Shown here one piece after another: positions 17,798-26,496 of a DNA stretch of 64,000 nucleotides. Origin of the DNA: Flammeovirga pectinis. Lineage in GTDB: Bacteria > Bacteroidota > Bacteroidia > Cytophagales > Flammeovirgaceae. A model generated the notes under the pieces. It had not been told where the DNA came from. It was given only the letters and a program-made list of their open reading frames with translations, and did not search any database. The stretch's first letter is position 1, and every line of letters starts with the position of its first letter. Location: NCBI RefSeq assembly GCF_003970675.1, contig NZ_CP034562.1, positions 2,976,001 to 3,040,000 on the forward strand. The letters are read 5' to 3'. The translations under genes and the position numbers were made by a program.

Positions 17798-19036
17798 CTA
17801 TGATTGTTTTTGGCCAGTCCAAATGATGTAAGCAGCACCTATCATCATCATAAAGATACCAATATATACAACTGGTAACCATGGGTCTCTCACCAATTCA
17901 ACTACACTTAGTTTAGACCAACGTCCAAAGCGTTCATCATAACTTAATTGATATACTTTCCACCCCCCTACTTCAATAGGGTAATTTACCTCTAAGTCTG
18001 TAGTTTTTTGTTCTCCATCTTTAGTGTATAAAGTAACATTAGAACTAAATTTCTTGGCTTCTGGAGGTAGAATACCAATTTCATATTCATCGTCTACTTG
18101 TAAAGTAGCTCCATCAAAACGAAACGAACCTGCACAAATCCATCCTTCAACGGTTTTTCCTGTGTTCTGATTTGTCAATTTAATTAAAGCAGCAGGAGCA
18201 GCTCCATCGTCATTAAATTGTTGGTATACACCATTTACAGGGGCAGACTCATAAAGGTATTTTACAATTTCAACTTTCCAGTCTTTATATAAATACGCTT
18301 TTAAATCCGGATCAATCATTACAAAAGCATTCTCTCCTTTGCTCATTACTTTACCAGTTTCTCGGTTAGCAAAAGCTATTTTAGGAGGGAATTCTGTAAT
18401 TGAAAATTTATTAAGCTTGATAGCAAGTGGTAGCTCAACATCATTTAAGTCTTTATCGTAAGCTTTCCATTCTGTTTTTCCTTCGTATAAATCCATTGAT
18501 AAACGTTGAAGGTCTCCGCTACCTAAACCGGCAGCAACAACTGTTACCCATAAACCTAAATGATTAAAAATGAAACCTAAGTTTTTCAACTTAAAAGGAA
18601 GGATCCTATTCCATGTTGCTAAACCTAGGTTGGTTAACATCAAAAACATGACAAATGCGAAAGGCCAGCTTTCTGTCATATTAGAAAAACCCAATGGATC
18701 CAATTCAATAGTAGGGTCGTAAGATGCTTGAGGGATAGTTCCCATCACCACAACCAAAACTAATACAAGTACAGATGAAGCAACAGCTAATGGTACAGAA
18801 CGCAACCATTTAACTACAGAAGTCTTTTTTGCAAAATAATGTACAAAGCCTAACCCAAACCAAAAGGTTAGCATAAAATACATGTTTAGTGGGTAGTGTA
18901 CTGCTTTAACACTACCAATAGTATATTGAAGAATACAGCCGGTTAAAAACAACCCGATACCAAAAATAAAAGATTCGGCATAACCCCATGGAAATTGCCA
19001 TAGAGGAGTGCGTTGTTCGTGTGTTGGTCTTGTCAT
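17798..19036 (-). CDS. resB: ResB/CcsB-like cytochrome c biogenesis protein
   Basis: A 412-residue partner of CcsA in system II cytochrome c maturation. N-terminal spans are at about 20-45, 50-70 and 83-105, a fourth span is near 125-150 (WPFAFVMFLMLTNLGLATW), and one more ends the protein (VVYIGIFMMMIGAAYIIW). A large periplasmic domain lies between. The GGWKVYQLSYD segment near the end matches the ResB pattern of the small periplasmic beta domain. It lies 35 bases upstream of ccsA. In many bacteria ResB and CcsA are fused; here they are separate. Confidence 0.87.
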   Translation of the reverse strand: MTRPTHEQRTPLWQFPWGYAESFIFGIGLFLTGCILQYTIGSVKAVHYPLNMYFMLTFWFGLGFVHYFAKKTSVVKWLRSVPLAVASSVLVLVLVVVMGTIPQASYDPTIELDPLGFSNMTESWPFAFVMFLMLTNLGLATWNRILPFKLKNLGFIFNHLGLWVTVVAAGLGSGDLQRLSMDLYEGKTEWKAYDKDLNDVELPLAIKLNKFSITEFPPKIAFANRETGKVMSKGENAFVMIDPDLKAYLYKDWKVEIVKYLYESAPVNGVYQQFNDDGAAPAALIKLTNQNTGKTVEGWICAGSFRFDGATLQVDDEYEIGILPPEAKKFSSNVTLYTKDGEQKTTDLEVNYPIEVGGWKVYQLSYDERFGRWSKLSVVELVRDPWLPVVYIGIFMMMIGAAYIIWTGQKQS

Positions 19037-19151
19037 TTCTCTAGTAAATTAATATGTTTTCAATCTTTTTACAGACTGATGGAAAATTCTTTATTGTAGC
19101 AATACGAAATGCGTTTGTATCAAATAAATGCAAATGCAATGTTTATAAATT

Positions 19152-19188
19152 ACAAAGACCGTTGATTATTAAAATCAACGGTCTTTGT
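19152..19188. terminator. Strong hairpin between nrfA and resB
   Basis: A perfect 15-base stem (ACAAAGACCGTTGAT and its complement) with a 7-base loop, but without a good T-run on the minus strand. It would reduce read-through or protect the nrfHA messenger 3' end, giving more reductase than assembly factors. Confidence 0.6.
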
Positions 19189-19214
19189 GTATAAGATGAG
19201 CTCTTTAAACTATC

Positions 19215-20738
19215 TTATTTAGATTGGTAGAATTTCTCATCGTAAGTCGCCTCACGTTTTTGAGCTTCCTCAATCCATTTTGGAAGTAATTCTTCCTTGA
19301 ATTTTTCTTTTTCAGCTTCTAACTTCTTCAAATCCATTCCAATGTACTTTTGAGCAAGTGCTTTAGTTTGGATATTAGGGTAAGCAACATCGCCAACACC
19401 TAATTTAGAAAGAAGACGCGCTAATCTTACACGAGCATCTAACACTCTATCCATACCAGTAGCTACAATTCTACCCATTTCTACAGGAGCGTGGAAAGAA
19501 CCACCATGAGATGCAGCTGTAAAGTCCCATCTCCATTGTGCGTGACGGATAGCTTTTAAGATTGGTTCCATTTGTTTTTCAGTAGCACCATTATCCCAAG
19601 CAGTTTTTGCTTCGATGTGTGCTCTTACTAACATTTTTTCTAGCTCATTTCTTGTTTCGATAATCTTATCTTGACGTTCGTAAACGCTCTTGATTAAGCT
19701 ACCTTCTGATTCTCTATGACAAACTTGGCAAGAATTTGCAACGTTGTTAAGAGGAGATTGTAATTTATGATCTGTGAATTTTTGTCCACCTTCTGATTTG
19801 TAAGGCATATGACAATCTGCACAAGAAACACCTCTTTGACCGTGAATACCTTCTGTGAATAATTCGTAGTCTGGGTGTTGAGTTTTTAACATTGGTGCAC
19901 GAGATAATTTATGCGTCCAATCACTGAAGTCGATTTCGTCATAGTATTTCTCCATGTCATCAACAGTCATACCGTCTCTCCAAGGGAATTTTAAGTAAGG
20001 AGTTCCTTCTTTACCAGGTAACTTCTTATCAAAATAATATTCAACGTGACATTGTGCACATACTAATGATCTCATTTCTTGGTGAGATGCTTTAGAAATA
20101 TCTTTCCCTTGTGCTTCAAAAGCTTCAATTAATGCTGGACGAGTAATTTTTAAGTCCATAGATTTCTCATCGTGACAATCTGCACACCCAATTGGGTTTA
20201 CAATTTCTGCACCATGACGCGCCCATTTTCCTTTATAAAATTCTTCTACTCCTAACTCGTTCATTAACCTTGGAACGTCTGGAGATTTACATGTCCAACA
20301 AGTTGCTGGCATAGGACCTTCATTTTCGTTTAAAGGACCACCTGTTCTTAAAGAATTTTGGATATCATCTATCGCATAAGCGTGTCCTCTACCTTGGTTG
20401 TAATCTTTAGAAAAACCATAACCTGCCCAAAGAATAACCAATCTAGGATCTTCTTCTAACATATCAATCATAGCTCCACCGCCGTGCTTACTTCTAAAAG
20501 TAGTATCTTTAGTTTCGTAATAAGACTCAAATTCTCTTGGGTAATTTTCTCCCCAAACTTCATTTCTTGGTTCTAACTTCGCTATAGGTCTTTTCTGAGC
20601 ATTTAAATACTCACCTTCTAATCTTCTTTCAGTAATTGAAGACGCTAATAAACCTAGGCCAAATACTACAGCCATACTAAGGGCGAATATTAGCCAACCT
20701 ACCGCTGGTTTATCATTAATAATTTTCTTAAGTGACAT
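19215..20738 (-). CDS. nrfA: Ammonia-forming cytochrome c nitrite reductase NrfA
   Basis: A periplasmic pentaheme enzyme that reduces nitrite to ammonium with six electrons (EC 1.7.2.2). All five heme sites are visible: CWTCK at 147-151, the active-site heme with lysine ligand, then CADCH 185-189, CAQCH 227-231, CADCH 306-310 and CQVCH 337-341. The first ~35 residues form a signal anchor (VGWLIFALSMAVVFGLGLL), so this NrfA may stay membrane-attached. The 507-residue length fits the family. It lies 63 bases after nrfH. Confidence 0.97.
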   Translation of the reverse strand: MSLKKIINDKPAVGWLIFALSMAVVFGLGLLASSITERRLEGEYLNAQKRPIAKLEPRNEVWGENYPREFESYYETKDTTFRSKHGGGAMIDMLEEDPRLVILWAGYGFSKDYNQGRGHAYAIDDIQNSLRTGGPLNENEGPMPATCWTCKSPDVPRLMNELGVEEFYKGKWARHGAEIVNPIGCADCHDEKSMDLKITRPALIEAFEAQGKDISKASHQEMRSLVCAQCHVEYYFDKKLPGKEGTPYLKFPWRDGMTVDDMEKYYDEIDFSDWTHKLSRAPMLKTQHPDYELFTEGIHGQRGVSCADCHMPYKSEGGQKFTDHKLQSPLNNVANSCQVCHRESEGSLIKSVYERQDKIIETRNELEKMLVRAHIEAKTAWDNGATEKQMEPILKAIRHAQWRWDFTAASHGGSFHAPVEMGRIVATGMDRVLDARVRLARLLSKLGVGDVAYPNIQTKALAQKYIGMDLKKLEAEKEKFKEELLPKWIEEAQKREATYDEKFYQSK

Positions 20739-20801
20739 TGTATATAGGGTTGTTTGTATCCTAATTAGTATCTATTATTATTATATCCTGTTGCCTGTTG
20801 A

Positions 20802-21386
20802 TTATTTACTCATAATCGATTTTAGCCAAGCAGGCGTTGGACTTCCTTTCACAGGTACCCGAGCATTTGGAGTAGAAGATTGACTTTTGACTCTGCCGTG
20901 AGGTACTTCTCTATGGCAATCCCAACATAATCGACCCTCTCCGTGTATTGCCATTTTAGTGTTGCTATCTAATAATCCAATATTTTCATTTAGATTATTG
21001 TGACATCTTTCACAATTGGCCTGTACAACGTCGCTACTTGCTTCTTTAATTTGAATTACCTGAGGTTCCATTCTTAATGTGAACATACTCGCATGGTATA
21101 ATCCATCTTTCGCTTTAAAGAAATACTTGTTAAAAATATTGTCTTGTGGTACATGACAATCATTACAAGAAGCATTATCTCTATGCGAACTATGTTGCCA
21201 TGTTGCATATTCCGGAGCCATTAGGTGACAGTTTACACATGCTTTCGGATCATCTGATAAATACGAAAACGCATTAGACACATAAAGTGTGTAAGTAGCT
21301 ACTCCAGCTAACATACCTATGGAAATGATAGCCGCAAACCTCCACTCAGGTGGTGGAATTATGTAACGTAGTATCGATTTTCCCAT
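20802..21386 (-). CDS. nrfH: NrfH, tetraheme quinol-oxidising subunit of nitrite reductase
   Basis: A 194-residue NapC/NirT-family cytochrome that takes electrons from menaquinol and feeds NrfA. One N-terminal membrane helix (about 17-37), then four heme motifs: CVNCH 50-54, CNDCH 74-78, CERCH 125-129 and CWDCH 154-158. The first is followed by LM, so the axial Met typical of NrfH heme 1 is available. It is the first gene of nrfH-nrfA-resB-ccsA. The promoter region carries two Crp/Fnr-type palindromes, so anaerobic or nitrogen-oxide control is expected. Confidence 0.96.
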   Translation of the reverse strand: MGKSILRYIIPPPEWRFAAIISIGMLAGVATYTLYVSNAFSYLSDDPKACVNCHLMAPEYATWQHSSHRDNASCNDCHVPQDNIFNKYFFKAKDGLYHASMFTLRMEPQVIQIKEASSDVVQANCERCHNNLNENIGLLDSNTKMAIHGEGRLCWDCHREVPHGRVKSQSSTPNARVPVKGSPTPAWLKSIMSK

Positions 21387-21410
21387 ATTTAAATATTAGT
21401 TGATTTAAGG

Positions 21411-21418
21411 CAAAAATA
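21411..21418 (-). promoter_or_regulatory. -7 box of the nrf operon promoter
   Basis: TATTTTTG on the minus strand, fitting TAnnTTTG, with transcription start expected near 21405. No TTG element is seen at the usual upstream distance, which fits a promoter that needs an activator. Confidence 0.6.
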
Positions 21419-21461
21419 TAATTGTTACCCCTCTGTAATAGTAAGCATAATCACAGCTTTT

Positions 21462-21479
21462 AAGTGACAAAGATCACTT
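21462..21479 (-). promoter_or_regulatory. Crp/HcpR-like palindrome upstream of nrfH
   Basis: AAGTGA, six bases, TCACTT: a perfect 6-base inverted repeat with the GTGA-N6-TCAC core recognised by Crp-superfamily regulators. Its centre lies about 66 bases before the predicted transcription start. Confidence 0.65.
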
Positions 21480-21485
21480 TTGACA

Positions 21486-21499
21486 TTGATTGATATCAA
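21486..21499 (-). promoter_or_regulatory. FNR-type site upstream of nrfH
   Basis: TTGAT-TGAT-ATCAA, an exact match to the classical FNR consensus TTGAT-N4-ATCAA. Its centre lies 22 bp (two helical turns) from the centre of the neighbouring GTGA-N6-TCAC site and about 88 bases before the predicted start. Confidence 0.7.
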
Positions 21500-21688
21500 A
21501 CCAAAAAATAACATCAAAAAAAACCTCATAAAACACTAAATAACAGCGATTTACAAGGTTATACTTTATTTAATAATACAGTACACGAGCATCTATTGAT
21601 AATATAACTACATCAATTAAGGTGTAAAAAATAATAACATTCATAAAAAAAAATCATTACTCGTTATACTTGTTTACACAAATAAATA

Positions 21689-23086
21689 TTATTCGTCTTC
21701 TATTTCATTTTGAGAAACAGAAAACTCTCCATTTTTAAATTCACAACTCACTCCTTTCCCCTCTACATTTGTCTCTAAAACAACAGGAAAATTCGACCAT
21801 AAAGTAGATATATAAGCTAATGTTTTATTGACATACCCAAGCTCTAATTCTCTCCCATCAAATTCGTGTTGTAATTGTAATGTATTTGATAAAGGTGCAA
21901 TTCCCTTCACTTTAATAATTGGAATACTTCCCGTACCAGTTTGAGCAATTAATGTATCTCTGACTTCTTTCCAACCTTTAAAATCATTTGATACGTTTGA
22001 AACTTTAACCTGCCCATTATTTTGATCGTACTCAAATAAACCAAGTTCTTCCATTAATTCTTGTGTAAGAAATCTCCTCAAAAAAGACGCATCTCTATCA
22101 ATTGTTCTCGTATCAAAAATTTGATTATTGATTTCGTATTCAAACATATCTTTTTTCCCTGCCAAATGTGTCATTAGCGTAAAGCCTATATGATAAGGAT
22201 TCAAACCACCTAAATGAGGGCGAATTACTTGATTATGTGACCGGATAAAATCTACGTGCATTGCTGGTGGTAGATTAAGTTTATGCAGAATAGTATAATG
22301 CCAAAAACTTGCCCACCCTTCGTTCATAATTTTTGTTTCCATTTGGGGCAGAAAGTACAAAGTTTCATCACGTACAATTCTCAATATATCTTTTTCCCAA
22401 TCTTCTAAAAAACGGCTATGTTCAATTAGAAATAATAATAGGTCTTCTGATAGAGTTGGAATAAACTCTTCTTCTTTATCAACTTCAATTTTCAAATCGT
22501 CCCAAGTAGCTCTTTCTCTATTTAACTGCCCAAAGTGTCTTAGTTTTTGTTCATCTTCAGACAACCTTACTATACGTTGATTTCTATCAACATGAAAACT
22601 AATTGCATGTGCTGCATCAAGAATTCTTTCTACTCCTTCATAACCAATATTAGGAGTTTCTATATATGATCTAATTCTGTCTGCATTTAACTTAAATGAT
22701 TCTAATGCTAACTCTGCTCTTGTATGTGAGAAATTTATATTGTTCTTAAAAAAATCATTGTGTCCATAAACGTGAGCCATTACCAATATTTGCATAGATA
22801 ATGGATTATCAATCATAAGGTAAGCCAAGCATGGGTTTGAGTTAATAACCATTTCGTATGCTAAGCCAGACATACCTAACTTATACATAGTATTTTGTTT
22901 CTCGAAAGACTTCCCAAAACTCCAATGAGGATACCTTGAAGGCATTCCAACATACGATTGGTAACCAATCATATCATGATAATCACAAACTTCGAATTCC
23001 TGTGGGTAGTAATCTAAACCACAATCTTGCGCAACTCTTTCTATCTTATCGTTCCAACGGGCTAAATCATCTAATGTCCAGTCCAT
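21689..23086 (-). CDS. spoVR: SpoVR family protein
   Basis: A 465-residue soluble protein of the SpoVR/YcgB family. Function is unknown, although in Bacillus it affects spore cortex formation. Family landmarks include the N-terminal CDYHDMIGYQSYVGMPSRYPHW, the VMAHVYGHNDFFKNN segment, LPQMETKIMNEGWASFWHY, and LNPYHIGFTLM. The conserved His and Glu residues in these motifs look like a metal site. It is the last gene of prkA-yeaH-spoVR (the order seen in many non-sporulating bacteria), 30 bases after yeaH. In gamma-proteobacteria this trio is a stationary-phase and nitrogen-stress module. Confidence 0.92.
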   Translation of the reverse strand: MDWTLDDLARWNDKIERVAQDCGLDYYPQEFEVCDYHDMIGYQSYVGMPSRYPHWSFGKSFEKQNTMYKLGMSGLAYEMVINSNPCLAYLMIDNPLSMQILVMAHVYGHNDFFKNNINFSHTRAELALESFKLNADRIRSYIETPNIGYEGVERILDAAHAISFHVDRNQRIVRLSEDEQKLRHFGQLNRERATWDDLKIEVDKEEEFIPTLSEDLLLFLIEHSRFLEDWEKDILRIVRDETLYFLPQMETKIMNEGWASFWHYTILHKLNLPPAMHVDFIRSHNQVIRPHLGGLNPYHIGFTLMTHLAGKKDMFEYEINNQIFDTRTIDRDASFLRRFLTQELMEELGLFEYDQNNGQVKVSNVSNDFKGWKEVRDTLIAQTGTGSIPIIKVKGIAPLSNTLQLQHEFDGRELELGYVNKTLAYISTLWSNFPVVLETNVEGKGVSCEFKNGEFSVSQNEIEDE

Positions 23087-23116
23087 AATTGTATTTTTTT
23101 TGGTTCTTCAAGTTTT

Positions 23117-24298
23117 TTAATCCATTAAAGAATTTGTCTTGTCTTTATTTAAAAACTTCTTTAAAGCAGGCCATACAGCATCTTTAGACCTCATTCTTAA
23201 ACAAACAAAATTATCTTCTTCAATTTTCTTGTACTCATCTAACATTGTAGACCAAGAATATCCCATATCTGGTTTTATTTCACCGTAGCCAAATAGATTA
23301 CAAACCTCGCTAAGTTTGGTTGCACACTCTATTGCTTTTTTATTATCAGATGAAAAGTTATCTCCATCAGAACAATGAAATGCATAAATATTCCATAGTA
23401 CAGGATTGTACCTTTCTTCTATAATTTCTAATGCCTTTTGATATGCTGAAGATATAATTGTACCTCCTGATTCTCCTTTATGAAAGAATTCATCTTCGGT
23501 CACCTCTTTTGCTGTTGTATGATGGGCAATAAAAACAATTTCAGTATTTTCATACCTCGTTTGTAAAAAGGTATATAGCATAAAATAGAAACTTCTTGCA
23601 AGGTATTTTTTTGTTTGATCCATAGAGCCAGAAGTATCCATTAAACACATTACAACTGCATTAGAATGTTCCTCTGTATCTACCTGAAGCCTTCTGTAAA
23701 CTAGGTCATCGTTATGAAACGGAAATAGTTCTTCCTCTTCTTTTAACGTGATGCTATCAACCCCTTTTGCTTTCATTCGCTTAATTCTGTTCATCATTGT
23801 TTTTCTTTTTGATAAACGAGCACGAATGCCTTTTTTCTGATACCCCACCAATTTTCGAAATACCTCAGTATCGGTCTGAAAATACTTCTTCTTATCCATA
23901 TCAGGAAGTTCTAAATCTTCGAACATTAAGCCAATAGCTTCTTCTAAAGTTATTTCTGTTTCATAAATATCTTCTCCAGGGTCTTGTCCTGCTTCCCCTT
24001 TACCTTGTCCCTTCTGAGCAGGAGCATTCTGATCTTGAATAACTTGTCCTTTTTGCTCCTGTCCTGTTCCTTGTGCTGCACCTTTACTTTTATTTGAGCC
24101 ATACACAAACCGATACTCCTTAATACCTTGAATGGGTACTTTAATCTTCTTGTCTTTGTTCTGTCCAATAATCGATTCGTTTGCAATTACATCAGCAATG
24201 CCTTTCTTTATTTTATCTTTTACTAAATCTTTGTGACGCTGCCTATCTGCAACAGAACGATCTCTTTTCTGTTTACTAAACTCTTTAAAAATAGCCAT
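23117..24298 (-). CDS. yeaH: YeaH/YhbH family protein (DUF444) with vWA-type MIDAS motif
   Basis: A 393-residue DUF444 protein. An N-terminal basic region (KQKRDRSVADRQRHKDLVKDK) is followed by a Gln/Gly/Lys-rich linker near 75-108. The C-terminal half is a von Willebrand A-like domain with the metal site DTSGSMD at 221-227, plus the SGGTIISSAYQKAL and FHCSDGDNFSSD segments. It is the presumed partner or substrate of the PrkA kinase encoded just upstream. The 72-base gap to prkA and 30-base gap to spoVR indicate one transcript. Confidence 0.92.
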   Translation of the reverse strand: MAIFKEFSKQKRDRSVADRQRHKDLVKDKIKKGIADVIANESIIGQNKDKKIKVPIQGIKEYRFVYGSNKSKGAAQGTGQEQKGQVIQDQNAPAQKGQGKGEAGQDPGEDIYETEITLEEAIGLMFEDLELPDMDKKKYFQTDTEVFRKLVGYQKKGIRARLSKRKTMMNRIKRMKAKGVDSITLKEEEELFPFHNDDLVYRRLQVDTEEHSNAVVMCLMDTSGSMDQTKKYLARSFYFMLYTFLQTRYENTEIVFIAHHTTAKEVTEDEFFHKGESGGTIISSAYQKALEIIEERYNPVLWNIYAFHCSDGDNFSSDNKKAIECATKLSEVCNLFGYGEIKPDMGYSWSTMLDEYKKIEEDNFVCLRMRSKDAVWPALKKFLNKDKTNSLMD

Positions 24299-24370
24299 AA
24301 TGAGATTTTTAATTTTAAATAATGATATGAAATACCTCTACTACTAAATAGAAGTAGCAGAGGTTAGAGA

Positions 24371-26311
24371 TTAATCTTTCCACAAATTATTTGATGCAAA
24401 CGATAGTACTGCTTCTACACTTTCTTCGTTGTAGCCCATACTTATCATTTGATTTACCATTTCATTATATTTCGATTTCTGGCTATCGTCTCTTGTTTTA
24501 GCTTTTAAAATTATTCTTGTAATATCTTTTACAGAAGCCATAAGCTTCTTCTCTATTGCTTCTTTTAATGGTTCGTAGCTAGAATAATGTAATTCTCCAT
24601 TACGACGTAAAATGTGAGTAACATAACTCATTACATCTTGTCTAAAACCATCTGCAGCTGTTCCGGTTATACCGATTTGTTGTTCTATAGAATCTAAAAA
24701 TTTCACATCTGGATCAAGTTCTTCGTTATTCTGACTAGTTACTTTACGCTTTAATACATAGGCCTCTACATGGTCTAAGTAATTTTGGAATAACGACTCT
24801 GCTTGTTCATCATAAGCATGTACAAATGCTTTTGTAATATCTCCTTCTAACATTTTCAGATATTCTTTGTATAAAATATCCTTTAAGATGTGCATGTAAC
24901 TATCCTTCACATCCCCTGCCATTGGCTCTTCTTTTAACTTAGTTTGTAAAGCATCTAAAACAGCTATTGGGTGTATTGTATTGGTTTCAGTATCTGATAA
25001 AGCGTTATCTAATGATTTCATGATAAAACGAGTAGAAATACCGCTCATTCCCTCATCTTCGTGTTCATCTTTTAACTCAAGAACATTTATACGCTTCGAT
25101 TGACCATTTTCAGTTACTTCGTCACCATTATACAATTTAAGTTTTGTGAGTAAATCACATTTATTGGTAGGTTTTAATCGGGTAAGAATAGCAAACATAG
25201 AAGCTATCTCTAGAGAATGTGGAGCTATATGTGCATTAAAATCTGACTTATTTATAATTTTCTTGTAAATCTTAATCTCTTCTGATATTTCTAAAACATA
25301 AGGGACTTCAACTTTCACAATACGGTCTAATATTGCTTCATTAGTATGATCTGCCTTAAACCTATTCCATTCCGCTTCATTAGAGTGTGCTAAAATTACA
25401 CCATCAAAATAGATCATGCCGTGTTTACCCGGTGCAGGAATTCTTTTTTCTTGTGTAGCCGTAAGCATTACATGTAGGTATTCAATCTCGTTTTTAAACA
25501 CCTCAATAAACTCCACTAATCCACGGTTGCCTACATTAAAAGCTCCATTAAGTGTCAGAACCCTTGGGTCGTCTTCACTGTACCTGTCTAATTTAGAAAT
25601 ATCTTCGGACCCAATTAATACAGATGTATCTTGGTTATTTGGATCTACAGGAGGTACCATTCCAATACCATGTCTTTTCCGAATACTAAATTCCCTTTTT
25701 ATAACTTTAAACTTTGTAAAGTCGCCATTGTATTCGTTGTCAAGAATATATTGCGTTACAGGGTCTAACTCTCCTTCAATTTCCACACCTAATCTACTTT
25801 CCATTTCTGGACGTAACTCTTTTGGTATTGCCAATAAAGGATTAGTATTCATGGGAGAACCCTCTAAAAAGTAAAAAGGTGCTGATTCTTCTAATCCACT
25901 TTTTAATTTTTCTATTAATGATGATTTACCAGCACCAACAGGACCTACTAAAAATAGGACTTGTCTGCTTTCCTCTCCTTTTAAAGCTGCAGAATGAAAG
26001 TACCGCACTAACTTTTGTAGTACCCTTTCAATTCCAAAAAATTCATCTTTAAAAAAATTATAACTTTTAAGTTTTGTATGAGGTCCAAAAATTCTTCTTA
26101 AACGAACATCTTTTTCTGTATCTAGATTAGAAAAGCCATTTGATGTAATTGATTTATACATCCGCTTATGGGCTAAATCTGATAATTCTGAAGATTTTTG
26201 AACCTCTTCTAAGTAATCTAAAAATGAGATACTTTTTACTTCTTTACTTTTTGATTTTCGATAGGAATCAAAGAGTTTCTTGAACTCATTTTGGTCATTT
26301 GCAGCATTCAT
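24371..26311 (-). CDS. prkA: PrkA family serine protein kinase
   Basis: A 646-residue PrkA/YeaG-type protein. The N-terminal AAA domain has Walker A GPVGAGKSS (123-131), and the C-terminal ~250 residues form the PrkA domain. The DDPRVLTLNGAFNVGNRGLVEF and HSNEAEWNRF segments are well conserved in the family. Members phosphorylate serine in stress responses, and some are reported to be AAA proteases as well, so the activity here is inferred. It is the first gene of the three-gene operon. The 185 bases upstream hold no promoter box I could identify. Confidence 0.94.
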   Translation of the reverse strand: MNAANDQNEFKKLFDSYRKSKSKEVKSISFLDYLEEVQKSSELSDLAHKRMYKSITSNGFSNLDTEKDVRLRRIFGPHTKLKSYNFFKDEFFGIERVLQKLVRYFHSAALKGEESRQVLFLVGPVGAGKSSLIEKLKSGLEESAPFYFLEGSPMNTNPLLAIPKELRPEMESRLGVEIEGELDPVTQYILDNEYNGDFTKFKVIKREFSIRKRHGIGMVPPVDPNNQDTSVLIGSEDISKLDRYSEDDPRVLTLNGAFNVGNRGLVEFIEVFKNEIEYLHVMLTATQEKRIPAPGKHGMIYFDGVILAHSNEAEWNRFKADHTNEAILDRIVKVEVPYVLEISEEIKIYKKIINKSDFNAHIAPHSLEIASMFAILTRLKPTNKCDLLTKLKLYNGDEVTENGQSKRINVLELKDEHEDEGMSGISTRFIMKSLDNALSDTETNTIHPIAVLDALQTKLKEEPMAGDVKDSYMHILKDILYKEYLKMLEGDITKAFVHAYDEQAESLFQNYLDHVEAYVLKRKVTSQNNEELDPDVKFLDSIEQQIGITGTAADGFRQDVMSYVTHILRRNGELHYSSYEPLKEAIEKKLMASVKDITRIILKAKTRDDSQKSKYNEMVNQMISMGYNEESVEAVLSFASNNLWKD

Positions 26312-26496
26312 AGTTGTTTTTGATTTGGTTAATAATAGTTTTTCATCAAATGATTGACTTGAAAAACTTTAGCTTGGATAAATTTGTATAGATAAAAAAT
26401 CTGTCAAGTTTTACTCAACAAATTAGTTATTGGAATTAACTATTATCTATAATATACGATATTAACCAATCAAAATCAATTATAAACAACTACATA

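Larger units (their letters stand above)
21387..21688. other. Intergenic region between nrfH and the spoVR gene
   Basis: About 300 bases. The half near nrfH holds its promoter box and two Crp/Fnr-type palindromes. The half near spoVR is A/T-rich with no reading frame, and I see no clear terminator for the prkA operon there. Confidence 0.6.

Noticed and set aside
25416-25874. 152-codon frame antisense to prkA
   Set aside because: Lies wholly inside a well-conserved gene; codon bias of that gene explains the lack of stops.
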